Source: Lentzea tibetensis (GTDB taxonomy: Bacteria > Actinomycetota > Actinomycetes > Mycobacteriales > Pseudonocardiaceae). From it: DNA of 64,000 bases. The notes below the pieces were generated by a model. The model was not told the DNA's origin. It worked only from the letters and a program-made list of their open reading frames with translations, and did not search any database. This document shows positions 37,085 to 45,744 of the stretch, in pieces (the stretch's first letter is position 1; the number at the start of each line of letters is the position of its first letter). The stretch covers positions 62,001 through 126,000 of the forward strand of contig NZ_VOBR01000006.1 of NCBI RefSeq assembly GCF_007845675.1, written 5' to 3'. The position numbers were made by a program, and so were the translations under genes.

Positions 37085-39400
37085 GTGACCACGCTCATCC
37101 ACCAGAGGATCGCTGACGAGCTCGGTGTACGCGCGGGCCAGGTGAGCGCTGCCGTCGAGCTGCTCGACGGTGGCGCGACCGTCCCGTTCGTCGCCCGCTA
37201 CCGCAAGGAGGCGACGGGCGCACTCGACGACGCGCAGCTGCGCACGCTCGAGGAGCGGCTCGGCTACCTGCGGGAGCTGGAAGAGCGCCGCGCCGCCGTG
37301 CTGGAGTCCATCCGCGGCCAGGGCAAGCTGACCGACGAGCTCGAAGCGCAGATCCACGCCGCCGACTCGAAGGCAAGACTCGAAGACATCTACCTGCCGT
37401 ACAAGCCGAAGCGGCGCACCAAGGCGCAGATCGCCAAGGAGGCGGGCCTCGAACCGCTGGCCGACGCGCTGCTCGGCGACCCGAACCTGAACCCGCAGGA
37501 GACCGCCGCGGCCTACGTGGACGCGGAGAAGCAGGTCCCGGACGTGGCCGCCGCGCTGCAGGGCGCCCGCGCGATCCTCGTCGAGCGGTTCGGCGAGGAC
37601 GGCGACCTGATCGGCGAGCTGCGCGAGCACATGTGGATGCGCGGGCGGGTCGTCTCGAAGGTCCGGGAGGGCAAGGAGACGGACGGGGCGAAGTTCTCGG
37701 ACTACTTCGAGTTCTCCGAGCCGTTCAGCAAGCTGCCGTCGCACCGCATCCTGGCGCTGTTCCGCGGTGAGAAGGAAGAGGTGCTCGACCTCGTCCTGGA
37801 GCCGGAGGAGCCGGTCGAGGAGGGCCCGTCGTCGTTCGAGGTCCGCATCGCGGCCCGGTTCGGCGTCGACGACCAGGGCCGCGCTGGCGACCGGTGGCTC
37901 ACCGACACGGTCCGCTGGGCCTGGCGCACGCGCATCCTCGTGCACCTCGGCATCGACCTGCGCGGCAGGCTGCGCCAGTTCGCCGAGGACGAGGCCGTCC
38001 GGGTGTTCGCGTCGAACCTGCGCGACCTGCTGCTCGCCGCACCGGCGGGCACGCGCGCCACGATGGGGCTCGACCCCGGCTTCCGCACCGGTGTGAAGGT
38101 CGCGATCGTCGACGCCACCGGCAAGGTCGTCGCGCACGACACGATCTACCCGCACGTTCCGGCGAACCGCTGGGACGAGTCGCTCGCCAAGCTGGCCGTG
38201 CTGGCCAAGCAGCACAACGTCGACCTCATCGCGATCGGCAACGGCACCGCGTCGCGCGAGACGGACAAGCTGGCCGCGGACCTGATCGCGCGGCAGCCGG
38301 ACCTCAAGCTGACCAAGGTCGTCGTGTCCGAGGCGGGCGCATCGGTGTACTCGGCGTCGGCGTACGCGTCGTCCGAGCTGCCCGAGCTGGACGTGTCGAT
38401 CCGCGGCGCGGTGTCGATCGCGCGGCGGCTGCAGGATCCGCTGGCCGAGCTGGTGAAGATCGACCCCAAGTCCATCGGCGTCGGGCAGTACCAGCACGAC
38501 ATCACCGAGTCGAAGCTGTCGCGCTCGCTGGACGCGGTGGTCGAGGACTGCGTGAACGCGGTCGGCGTCGACCTGAACACGGCGTCGGTCCCGCTGCTGA
38601 CCCGCGTGTCCGGCATCAGCGCCGGTCTCGCGGAGAACATCGTGTTGCACCGCGACTCCAACGGCCCGTTCCGCACGCGCGACTCGCTGAAGAACGTGGC
38701 GCGGCTGGGCCCCAAGGCGTTCGAGCAGTGCGCGGGCTTCCTCCGCATCCGCGGCGGCGACGAGCCGCTCGACCAGTCGAGCGTGCACCCCGAGGCGTAC
38801 CCGGTGGTGCGGCGCATGCAGGAGAACGCGGGTGCCGAGCTGATCGGCAACACCGCGGTGCTCACGAAGCTGCGCCCGGAGACGTTCGTGGACGACACGT
38901 TCGGTCTGCCGACCGTCACGGACATCCTGCGGGAGCTCGAGAAGCCGGGCCGCGACCCGCGTCCGGCGTTCAAGACCGCCACGTTCGCCGAAGGCGTCGA
39001 GAAGCTCTCCGACCTCAAGCCCGGCATGGTGCTGGAGGGCGTCGTCACGAACGTGGCCGCGTTCGGCGCGTTCGTCGACATCGGTGTGCACCAGGACGGT
39101 CTCGTGCACATCTCCGCGCTGTCCAACAACTACGTGAAGGACCCGCGCGACGTCGTGAAGTCCGGTGACGTGGTGCGGGTGAAGGTGCTCGAGGTCGACG
39201 TGGCGCGCAAGCGCATCGGCCTCACGCTGCGGCTGCAGGACGAGCCGGGCAAGCCCAAGCAGCAGCAGGGTGGCGGTGGCGGCCGGGACCGCGGCAACCG
39301 CCCGCAGCGCGACAACCGCGACAAGGGCCGCACCAGCCCACCGCCCGCGGCCGGCTCCATGGCCGACGCACTGCGCCGCGCGGGCTTCGGCAACAAGTAG
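37085..39400 (+). CDS. tex: Tex family transcription accessory/RNA-binding protein
   Basis: 771 residues. The N-terminal helical Tex region ([38 protein letters not shown]) leads into a YqgF/RuvC-like domain (about 325-450: [20 protein letters not shown]), helix-hairpin-helix motifs (about 500-570) and an S1 RNA-binding domain (about 645-715: [30 protein letters not shown]). A Gln/Gly/Arg-rich tail follows. Tex associates with nucleic acids and influences transcription and toxin-gene expression in other bacteria. The GTG at 37085 gives the family N-terminus. A strong bidirectional terminator follows. Confidence 0.92.
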   Translation: MTTLIHQRIADELGVRAGQVSAAVELLDGGATVPFVARYRKEATGALDDAQLRTLEERLGYLRELEERRAAVLESIRGQGKLTDELEAQIHAADSKARLEDIYLPYKPKRRTKAQIAKEAGLEPLADALLGDPNLNPQETAAAYVDAEKQVPDVAAALQGARAILVERFGEDGDLIGELREHMWMRGRVVSKVREGKETDGAKFSDYFEFSEPFSKLPSHRILALFRGEKEEVLDLVLEPEEPVEEGPSSFEVRIAARFGVDDQGRAGDRWLTDTVRWAWRTRILVHLGIDLRGRLRQFAEDEAVRVFASNLRDLLLAAPAGTRATMGLDPGFRTGVKVAIVDATGKVVAHDTIYPHVPANRWDESLAKLAVLAKQHNVDLIAIGNGTASRETDKLAADLIARQPDLKLTKVVVSEAGASVYSASAYASSELPELDVSIRGAVSIARRLQDPLAELVKIDPKSIGVGQYQHDITESKLSRSLDAVVEDCVNAVGVDLNTASVPLLTRVSGISAGLAENIVLHRDSNGPFRTRDSLKNVARLGPKAFEQCAGFLRIRGGDEPLDQSSVHPEAYPVVRRMQENAGAELIGNTAVLTKLRPETFVDDTFGLPTVTDILRELEKPGRDPRPAFKTATFAEGVEKLSDLKPGMVLEGVVTNVAAFGAFVDIGVHQDGLVHISALSNNYVKDPRDVVKSGDVVRVKVLEVDVARKRIGLTLRLQDEPGKPKQQQGGGGGRDRGNRPQRDNRDKGRTSPPPAAGSMADALRRAGFGNK

Positions 39401-39405
39401 CTGCA

Positions 39406-39458
39406 AACGCCGCCGGGGCACCTCCACCTGAGATCGGTGGACGTGCCCCGGCGGCGTT
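39406..39458. terminator. Bidirectional terminator between tex and a convergent binding-protein gene
   Basis: AACGCCGCCGGGGCAC pairs with GTGCCCCGGCGGCGTT, and CTCCACC with GGTGGAC inside, giving a stem of more than 20 bp with a 7-base loop. It fills the 62-bp gap between the two stops. Confidence 0.85.
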
Positions 39459-39462
39459 GTGC

Positions 39463-40704
39463 TTACTTGGCGCGGGTGCCCTTGGCCTTGACCAGTTCGG
39501 ACTCGAAGAGGTCCTCGACCTGGGTGAGCGCTCCGGGCGCGTTGGCGTCCGGCCTGGTGATGTAGGACTGGGTGCTCGACGGGCGGCCGACCAGCGAGAA
39601 GTGCAGCGCACCGGTCAGGTTCTTCATGTCGAGACCGTTGGTGTCGTGGAACGCCCGCAGCACGCCGTCACGCGTGAGGTCGTTGGCCTTGCACGCCTTC
39701 TCCAGCACCGCCGTGTACGCCATGGCGACCGCGTAGCCGTGGACCGTGTAGATCGCGGACTTCTCGCCGGGGTACTTGGACTGGAACGCGGCGGCGACTT
39801 CCTTGGCACCGGCGGCGTTGCCGCTGAACGGCGCCACCGACGTCACCACGGACACCTGCTTCTGCACGGCGGCCGACACGGGCGTCTCGAGGATCGCCGG
39901 GTCGAAGCCGACGACGTTGACCATGAACGGGACGTCCCACTTCATGGCGGCCGCGACGCCGACGGCGACGGCGGTCTGCTGCGGCACCGTGCTGAGCACG
40001 ACGGCCTTGGCACCGGCGGCCTTCAGCTCGCCGATCTGCCGGGTGAGGTCCGCGGTCGTCTCACCGATCTTCTGCTCGGCGATGTTCAACCCCCACTGCG
40101 AGGCGGCGAACTTGCTGCCCTCCAGCGCGTTCCCGCCGTAGCTGCCGTCGACGTAGACGTGCCCGACGGTGTCGCCTTCCTTGATGATGCCCTTGCGCTT
40201 GTAGTAGTCGAGACCGTTGATGACGTCGAGGTCGTAGGTCGTGCCCACGATCATCATCTGCGGGTTGCCGAGCAGCGACGCGGCCCACGAGGCGGGGGCG
40301 GTCAGCGTGCGCGTCTGCATCAGGTCCGGCTCGATCGCGGCGGTCATCGGAGCGCCCGCGAGCTCGATCAGGCCGAGCACCTCGGGCTCGATCTCGAAGT
40401 AGCCGTCGAGCGCCTTCTGGACGTCGAAACCGTGGTCCTTCAGCTTCAGCTCGACCTTGCGGCCGCAGACGCCGCCGCGGTCGTTGAGCTGGCTGAGGTA
40501 CAGCTCGTAGCCCTTGATGCGCAGCAGCGCGGAGGACTTGAACGGACCTGTCATGTCGGTCAGCACGCCGAGCGAGATCGAGTCGTTGTCGACGCCAGGC
40601 CCTGTCTTGACAGCGACAGCGGCCTGCTCTTTCGCACCACAGGCGGCCATCGCCACCGTTAGTACTAGCGCAGCGGGCAGGGCAACACGACGGCGGAACG
40701 ACAT
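39463..40704 (-). CDS. Branched-chain amino acid-type ABC substrate-binding lipoprotein
   Basis: 413 residues. The signal ends in a lipobox (AMAAC, Cys near residue 22). The type I periplasmic fold is typical of LivK-like receptors: ISLGVLTDMTGPFK, YELYLSQLNDRGGVCGRKV, GHVYVDGSYGGNALEG, AAGAKAVVLST and YTVHGYAVAMAY. It lacks adjacent permease or ATPase genes, so it may share another transporter or act as a sensor; the ligand is unknown. The ATG at 40704 follows AAGGAAG. The 205-bp gap to the divergent flavoprotein gene is unusually AT-rich (for example attaattaacgatgtgat) and must hold both promoters. Confidence 0.83.
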   Translation of the reverse strand: MSFRRRVALPAALVLTVAMAACGAKEQAAVAVKTGPGVDNDSISLGVLTDMTGPFKSSALLRIKGYELYLSQLNDRGGVCGRKVELKLKDHGFDVQKALDGYFEIEPEVLGLIELAGAPMTAAIEPDLMQTRTLTAPASWAASLLGNPQMMIVGTTYDLDVINGLDYYKRKGIIKEGDTVGHVYVDGSYGGNALEGSKFAASQWGLNIAEQKIGETTADLTRQIGELKAAGAKAVVLSTVPQQTAVAVGVAAAMKWDVPFMVNVVGFDPAILETPVSAAVQKQVSVVTSVAPFSGNAAGAKEVAAAFQSKYPGEKSAIYTVHGYAVAMAYTAVLEKACKANDLTRDGVLRAFHDTNGLDMKNLTGALHFSLVGRPSSTQSYITRPDANAPGALTQVEDLFESELVKAKGTRAK

Positions 40705-40909
40705 GCAGACTTCCTTGTCCAAAGCGGGCTACATACTAAGCGGTAGCTCAGTATCGTTGAGTAGTCATCAAACTCCTACACATGTGGTACGGAACACAGA
40801 ATCCAATCGTTCACTGGACTACCGTATTAATTAACGATGTGATATTCGTACGGCCTCGAACGAAACGAGACACGGTCCGCCGCCCAGCTCTTTCTGGAAT
40901 GGTGGTCAC

Positions 40910-42496
40910 GTGAACGAAGAGGTTGACGCGGTAGTCATCGGCTCGGGTCCCAACGGTCTCGTCGCTGCAAACCTGCTGGCAGACGCGGGGTGGGACGTCC
41001 TCGTGCTCGAAGCGCAGGGCTCGCCGGGCGGCGCGGTCCGGACCGCGGAGATCACCGCACCGGGCTTCCGCAACGACCTCTACAGCGCGTTCTACCCGCT
41101 GGGACTCGGCTCGCCCGTCCTCAACGGCCTCGAGCTCGAACGTCACGGTCTGCGCTGGTGTCATGCACCCTCCGTGCTCGCGCACGTGTTCCCGGACGAC
41201 CGGGTGGCGCTGCTGTCCCGCGAGGTCGACGTGACCGCCAAGTCGGTCGGCGCGTTCGCCCACTCCGACGCGGACGCCTGGTACGCGGAGTTCGAGGCGT
41301 GGCAACGGGTCCGCACGGCCGTCCTGAACTCGCTGTTACGCCCGTTCCCGCCTGTGCGCGCAGGCGCGTCGTTGCTCCGCGCGGTCGGCGTGGGCGACGC
41401 GCTGCGCCTCACCCGCCTGCTGACGCTGCCCGTCCGCCGTCTCGGCGAGGAGCGCTTCGCGGGCGAGGGCGCGCGGATCCTGTTGGCGGGCAACACGATG
41501 CACACCGATCTCGGCCCGGACCAGGCAGGCGGCGCCGGGTTCGGCTGGCTGCTCGCGATGCTCGGCCAGGAGGTCGGCAACCCGGTTCCCGAAGGCGGAG
41601 CGTCGGCGCTGACCGCGGCGCTGGTGTCGCGCCTGAACTCCGCAGGCGGCCGGGTCGTCTGCGACTCGCGCGTCTCGTCGGTGCTGCACGCCCGCGGTGT
41701 CGCCGTCGGCGTGCGGGTGGGCGACACGCTGGTCCGCGCACGCCGCGCCGTGATCGCCGACGTGCCCGCTCCCGTGCTGTACATGGATCTCGTGGGCGCG
41801 GCCGCGTTGCCGCAACGCCTGATCGACGACCTGTCCCGGTTCCAGTACGACAACGCGACGATCAAGGTGGACTGGGCGCTGTCGTCGCCGGTCCCGTGGA
41901 CCAACTCCGAGGCCGGTTCCGCGGGCACCGTCCACCTCGGCGGCGACATGAACGGACTCGCCGCGGCCGCGAACGACGTTGCGTGCCAACGGATCCCGCG
42001 CAACCCGTTCCTGGTGATGGGCCAGATGACCACGTCCGACCCGACCCGCTCCCCCGCGGGCACCGAGTCAGCGTGGGCCTACACGCACGTGCCGCGCGGC
42101 GCGAAGTGGACCGACGACCGGTTGCGCCGCCGGGCCGACCGGGTCGAGCAGATCATCGAGGAACGCGCGCCGGGGTTCCGGTCGCTCATCGTCGGACGCA
42201 GCGTCGCCGGGCCCGACCAGCTCGAGGCAGGCAACGCCTCGCTCGTCGAAGGTTCGATCAACGCGGGCACCGCCGCCATCCACCAGCAGCTGGTGTTCCG
42301 GCCCGTGCCGGGACTGGGGCGCGCGGACACGCCGTTCGACCGGCTGTACCTGGCGAACGCCTCGGCCTGGCCCGGTGGTGGCGTGCACGGCGCCGCCGGT
42401 GCGAACGCGGCTCGGGCGGCGCTGGCGCGGCACGGGCGCGCGGGCGAGGTGTACCGGATGGTCGTGCAGGGCGCGCACCGCGCGATCTACTCCTAG
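40910..42496 (+). CDS. Phytoene dehydrogenase-like FAD-dependent oxidoreductase
   Basis: 528 residues from a GTG. The N-terminal dinucleotide-binding motif VVIGSGPNGLVAANLLADAG and LEAQGSPGGAVRT are followed by the C-terminal FAD motif LYLANASAWPGGGVHGAAG. It belongs to the phytoene desaturase/retinol saturase-like group common in actinomycetes; no carotenoid genes are near, so the substrate is unknown. There are no membrane helices. The stop overlaps that of the convergent SRPBCC gene by 4 bp. Confidence 0.85.
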   Translation: MNEEVDAVVIGSGPNGLVAANLLADAGWDVLVLEAQGSPGGAVRTAEITAPGFRNDLYSAFYPLGLGSPVLNGLELERHGLRWCHAPSVLAHVFPDDRVALLSREVDVTAKSVGAFAHSDADAWYAEFEAWQRVRTAVLNSLLRPFPPVRAGASLLRAVGVGDALRLTRLLTLPVRRLGEERFAGEGARILLAGNTMHTDLGPDQAGGAGFGWLLAMLGQEVGNPVPEGGASALTAALVSRLNSAGGRVVCDSRVSSVLHARGVAVGVRVGDTLVRARRAVIADVPAPVLYMDLVGAAALPQRLIDDLSRFQYDNATIKVDWALSSPVPWTNSEAGSAGTVHLGGDMNGLAAAANDVACQRIPRNPFLVMGQMTTSDPTRSPAGTESAWAYTHVPRGAKWTDDRLRRRADRVEQIIEERAPGFRSLIVGRSVAGPDQLEAGNASLVEGSINAGTAAIHQQLVFRPVPGLGRADTPFDRLYLANASAWPGGGVHGAAGANAARAALARHGRAGEVYRMVVQGAHRAIYS

Positions 42497-42936
42497 CTAT
42501 CCCCGCGTCCTCGAGCCAGGTCCGCGAGACGCTGCAGGGTCTCCCGGTTCCGCGGCACGAGCAGCAGGTCCTGCACCGCGTCCGGCACCAGCGAGCCAGG
42601 TCCGCTCAGCACCTGCTCGGCCATCCTGACCTCGGTCACCCCGGCTCCCTTGTCGGTGAGCCGGAACCGGATCCGGGCGGACCCGAGCGGCCACATCCGG
42701 GCGTCCAGCTCCATCTCCCGAGGCCGGGAGGCGGAGACGACCTCGGTGGTGTCGCTGACGACCAACGGCCACGGCCCCACGCTGTGGTGGATGCGTGCGC
42801 CGGGCTTCGGCCAGTCCGGATCGACGTCGCGGATGTGCGACGCGCCCACCACCCACCCCGCGTAGCTCCACCCGTCGGCGAGCACGGCGAAGACGCGCTC
42901 GATCGGCGCGTCGACCAGTTCCACGACTTCGGCCAT
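42493..42936 (-). CDS. SRPBCC (polyketide cyclase-like) family protein
   Basis: 147 residues. It has the START/SRPBCC helix-grip pattern: VELVDAPIERVFAVLADG at the N-terminus, central strands (PWPLVVSDTTEVV, MELDARMWPLGSARIRFRL) and a long C-terminal helix (LLVPRNRETLQRLADLA). Such proteins bind hydrophobic ligands or cyclise polyketides; no biosynthetic context supports a specific role. It is convergent with the flavoprotein gene and lies 37 bp after the DUF4041 gene on the same strand. Confidence 0.8.
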   Translation of the reverse strand: MAEVVELVDAPIERVFAVLADGWSYAGWVVGASHIRDVDPDWPKPGARIHHSVGPWPLVVSDTTEVVSASRPREMELDARMWPLGSARIRFRLTDKGAGVTEVRMAEQVLSGPGSLVPDAVQDLLLVPRNRETLQRLADLARGRGDS

Positions 42937-42973
42937 GCCACCGGCTACCCCGGCGGCCCGGCCGAAAACGACC

Positions 42974-43597
42974 TCACGCGGCCTTGCGTCCCTTGGTGCG
43001 CCGCTCCTCCAGCTTCTTGCGCAGGTGGTCGACGGTGAGCTCCAGCTCGTAGACCCGCAACGCCGTGTACCGCGGCGACAGCCGCACCCCGAGCCGCTCC
43101 CCCAGCCGGTTCACGTCCTCGGCGGCGCGTTCGAGCCGCTTGCGGGCCACGCTCGCGGACGACGCGCGCACCATCACCAGGCAGATCTCGGCCTCGGTGT
43201 TGTAGGCGCGCAGCATGAGGACGCGCCAGTCGGCGAGCAGGCCGTCGCCCTGTTCGGAGCACGAGTTGAAGGTGCACTCGGTGCCGCCCTCGGTGGCGTT
43301 GCCGTCCTTGATCAGCTGCGTCATCTCGCTCTGCGCCAGCTCCAGGTGGGTCTGGTAGTCCGACGAGGACGAGAGCGGGTGGTGGTAGCGGAAGACGCCG
43401 GAGCGCTGGACGCCGACGTCGGCGCGGAGCGGGGCCAGCTCGGCACGGGCGTCGTCGATCTGGCGGCGGATGTGCAGCAGGGCGGCCCGTTCGCGGGCGA
43501 CCTCGCCGCGTTCGCCGCCCATGCGCGAGAGCATGCTCTGCAGGCCCGTCGCGACCTGTTCGAGTTCCCTGATCCTCCGCTGCTTGCGCCCGAACAT
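42974..43597 (-). CDS. DUF4041-like coiled-coil protein without a nuclease domain
   Basis: 207 residues. An N-terminal coiled coil (about 1-65) precedes a DUF4041-like region (about 68-195: GVFRYHHPLSSSSDYQTHLEL, LLADWRVLMLRAYNTEAEICL, ASVARKRLERAAEDVNRLGER, LSPRYTALRVYELELTVDHLR). In many phage and defence-linked proteins DUF4041 is followed by a GIY-YIG nuclease (T5orf172/MUG113). Here the gene ends at a basic tail RRTKGRKAA with no nuclease, and none adjoins. The role is unknown. The ATG follows GGGGAGGGG. Confidence 0.65.
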   Translation of the reverse strand: MFGRKQRRIRELEQVATGLQSMLSRMGGERGEVARERAALLHIRRQIDDARAELAPLRADVGVQRSGVFRYHHPLSSSSDYQTHLELAQSEMTQLIKDGNATEGGTECTFNSCSEQGDGLLADWRVLMLRAYNTEAEICLVMVRASSASVARKRLERAAEDVNRLGERLGVRLSPRYTALRVYELELTVDHLRKKLEERRTKGRKAA

Positions 43598-43705
43598 GCG
43601 GACCCCTCCCCGATGGTGCGACGTGGCTCTACCCGATCCATCGCACCGGCGGAGACGTGCTGTTATCCAGGCGGCGTGGACTTACACGAACGGGTGAAAT
43701 GAGGT

Positions 43706-44542
43706 TTAACCAACGAGTGGCCTGACCTGTTCGGCCGCGAACCGCACGAACGCCTCCGGGTCGGGCTCGCTGGCCGTCGGCTGGAGCACGACGGTGTGCG
43801 CGCCCGCCTCGGCCAGGGCTTCGACGGCCGCCGCGACGGCGTGCGCGTCACCGGCCACGCCGTGGCCCTTGAACTCGGCGTCCAGGCGTTCCTGAGCACC
43901 TTCGCCGGTGGCGGTCAGCAGGTAGGCGACGATCTCGTGGTCGGGCGAACCGCCTCCCTCGGCGATCAGCTCCATCGCCGCGCGCAGCCCGTCCGGCGAC
44001 GTCACGGAGTCGATGATCGTGCCGTCCGCGGCCTCACCGGTCAGCTTGATCGTCTTCGGGCCGACGCCGCCGGCGAGCACCGGGGCGGGCGAGGTCGGCG
44101 GCCAGTCGAGCGCGACCCCGTCGAGCTGGACGTACTTGCCGGACACGGTGACCCGCTCGCCGCGCAACAGCGCCCGCAGTGCGAACAGGTATTCGCGCAA
44201 CAGCCGCAGCGGCGACTCGGCGCGGGCGCCCACCTGGCCCATCCAGTCCTGCACGCCGTGACCGACGCCGATGATCACCCGGTCCGGGAACAGGCGGTGC
44301 AGGGTCGCGGTCTCCATCGCGGCCAGCGCGACGTTGCGCAGCGGCACCGGCAGCAGGCCGACACCGACCTTCAGCCGGGACGACCACGCCAGGGCCGTCG
44401 CGGCGGTCGCGATGCCGCTTTCGAGGAAGCAGTCCTCCCACAGCCACAGCTGCTCGAGACCCGCGGAGTCGGCCGCCTCCACGACCGATCGCAGGCGTTC
44501 TGGTGGGAGCTGGGGCCGGAACACAGCGCCGAGTGCGGTCAT
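43706..44542 (-). CDS. LLM class (F420-type) flavin-dependent oxidoreductase
   Basis: 278 residues with a luciferase-like TIM barrel: AADSAGLEQLWLWEDCFLESG, RLKVGVGLLPVPLRNVALAA, RVIIGVGHGVQDWMGQVGA and PVLAGGVGPKTIKLTGEAAD. These are typical of F420- or FMN-dependent reductases in actinobacteria. The substrate cannot be inferred. It is monocistronic on the minus strand, 108 bp upstream of the DUF4041 gene. Confidence 0.85.
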   Translation of the reverse strand: MTALGAVFRPQLPPERLRSVVEAADSAGLEQLWLWEDCFLESGIATAATALAWSSRLKVGVGLLPVPLRNVALAAMETATLHRLFPDRVIIGVGHGVQDWMGQVGARAESPLRLLREYLFALRALLRGERVTVSGKYVQLDGVALDWPPTSPAPVLAGGVGPKTIKLTGEAADGTIIDSVTSPDGLRAAMELIAEGGGSPDHEIVAYLLTATGEGAQERLDAEFKGHGVAGDAHAVAAAVEALAEAGAHTVVLQPTASEPDPEAFVRFAAEQVRPLVG

Positions 44543-44583
44543 GTGATCTTCCTACCCGGCCCCAGCTCACCGCGCTAGCTGCT

Positions 44584-45057
44584 CTAGCAACCGCCGCAGT
44601 TGTAGTAAGTCACGTCCCAGTGGTTCGACTCGCGGAAGTAGATGTTGCCCGAGCCGGACTTCCACTTGTTCCCGCCGATGGACGTGAACGTGCGGGTGAT
44701 GTAGTTCGTCACGCACGTCGACAGCGAGTAGTCGACCTTGTAGCCGTTGCGGTGGCTGTAGGTGCCGGACGCGTGGCCGACCTCGGTGCCGCCGGTGACG
44801 TTCACCGCGCAACCGCTGGCGCGCTTGAACGTGATCGCACCCTGCACGGTGGTCAGGTTGATGTTGGTGAACGAGGTGCAGGTGCGGTTGTTCCAGTCAC
44901 TGCAGTTGCCGCTGGACGACCAGGTGATGCCTGCGGCGCGGAACCGCGCGGCCGCGTCCGAGTGGGTCAGCTTCGTGGGCGCCGCATTCGCCACCGAAGA
45001 GCCCAGCACGAGCGCGGTGGCCACAAGGACCAGCGCAGACAGTGCGCGAGCGAACAT
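44584..45057 (-). CDS. Small secreted protein with M15 (D-Ala-D-Ala peptidase)-like motifs
   Basis: 157 residues with a signal peptide (1-26, ending ANAA). The mature part has paired cysteines (C52, C60, C83, C115, C154, C157). It also has a pattern like LAS/M15 zinc peptidases: SHRNGYKVD (H102 and D109) and NHWDV (H147), the expected His, Asp and His metal ligands. Proteins ending HWDVTYYNCGGC are common in actinomycetes, from memory, and often unannotated. A peptidoglycan peptidase role is an inference. The ATG has GAAGGAGAGG upstream. It is divergent from a secreted NlpC/P60-like gene, which suggests joint cell-wall function. Confidence 0.65.
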   Translation of the reverse strand: MFARALSALVLVATALVLGSSVANAAPTKLTHSDAAARFRAAGITWSSSGNCSDWNNRTCTSFTNINLTTVQGAITFKRASGCAVNVTGGTEVGHASGTYSHRNGYKVDYSLSTCVTNYITRTFTSIGGNKWKSGSGNIYFRESNHWDVTYYNCGGC

Positions 45058-45195
45058 GTCCTCTCCTTCACAACAGGGGACTCGAAAGCTAGGAACGCGC
45101 GGTAAAGGACCGCCTAAATCCGTCTTTGGCCGATCTTTGGCGTGCTCGGCGACAGTGCGTCCTGCCAGGAAAACCTTGATGAGCGGAGAGAAACG

Positions 45196-45744
45196 ATGAG
45201 CATTCGCCGGGCCATCGCGGTAACGGCACTGTCACTCGGACTGCTGTCCGGTTTCGGCTCCACGGCGACCGCCGCGCCCGAGGGCGTGGAGGGCACCGAC
45301 AGCACCATCCAGCAGGTCGAGGTCGCGGGTGCGTACGGCGGCGCGATCACGCGGGCCGAGGTCATCTCGCGTGCGAAGAACTGGTGGGACCGCAAGGTTC
45401 CGTACAGCCAGACCGCCTCTGCGTGGGACGTCAACCACGGCAAGCAGTACCGCACCGACTGCTCCGGTTTCGTCTCCATGGCGTGGAAGCTCACCAGCAG
45501 CCGCACCACGTCCACTTTGGACGAGGTGTCGACGAAGATCGCGTGGGCGAACCTCCAGCCGGGCGACATGATCCTGCGCAACGGTCACGTCAAGCTGTTC
45601 GAGAAGTGGACCAGCTCGGCCAAGACCGCCATGTGGATCTACGAAGAGGGCAGCACCTCGACGGACATGGACCACGAGACCGTGACCGTCGCGACGCTCA
45701 AGAGCGGTGGCTACGCGCCCTGGAAGTACAAGAACATCAGGTGA
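45196..45744 (+). CDS. Secreted NlpC/P60-like cysteine hydrolase
   Basis: 182 residues with a signal peptide (1-27, ending ATAA). The core resembles NlpC/P60: WWDRKVPYSQTA, then YRTDCSGFVSMAW with the probable nucleophile C89, and the His strand LRNGHVKLFEKW with H131 after LQPGDMI. It likely cleaves peptidoglycan stem peptides or a related amide outside the cell. The family often has a longer N-terminal helical region, which is absent here. The ATG follows GGAGAG. Its 3' end overlaps the convergent SARP gene by 8 bp. Confidence 0.75.
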   Translation: MSIRRAIAVTALSLGLLSGFGSTATAAPEGVEGTDSTIQQVEVAGAYGGAITRAEVISRAKNWWDRKVPYSQTASAWDVNHGKQYRTDCSGFVSMAWKLTSSRTTSTLDEVSTKIAWANLQPGDMILRNGHVKLFEKWTSSAKTAMWIYEEGSTSTDMDHETVTVATLKSGGYAPWKYKNIR

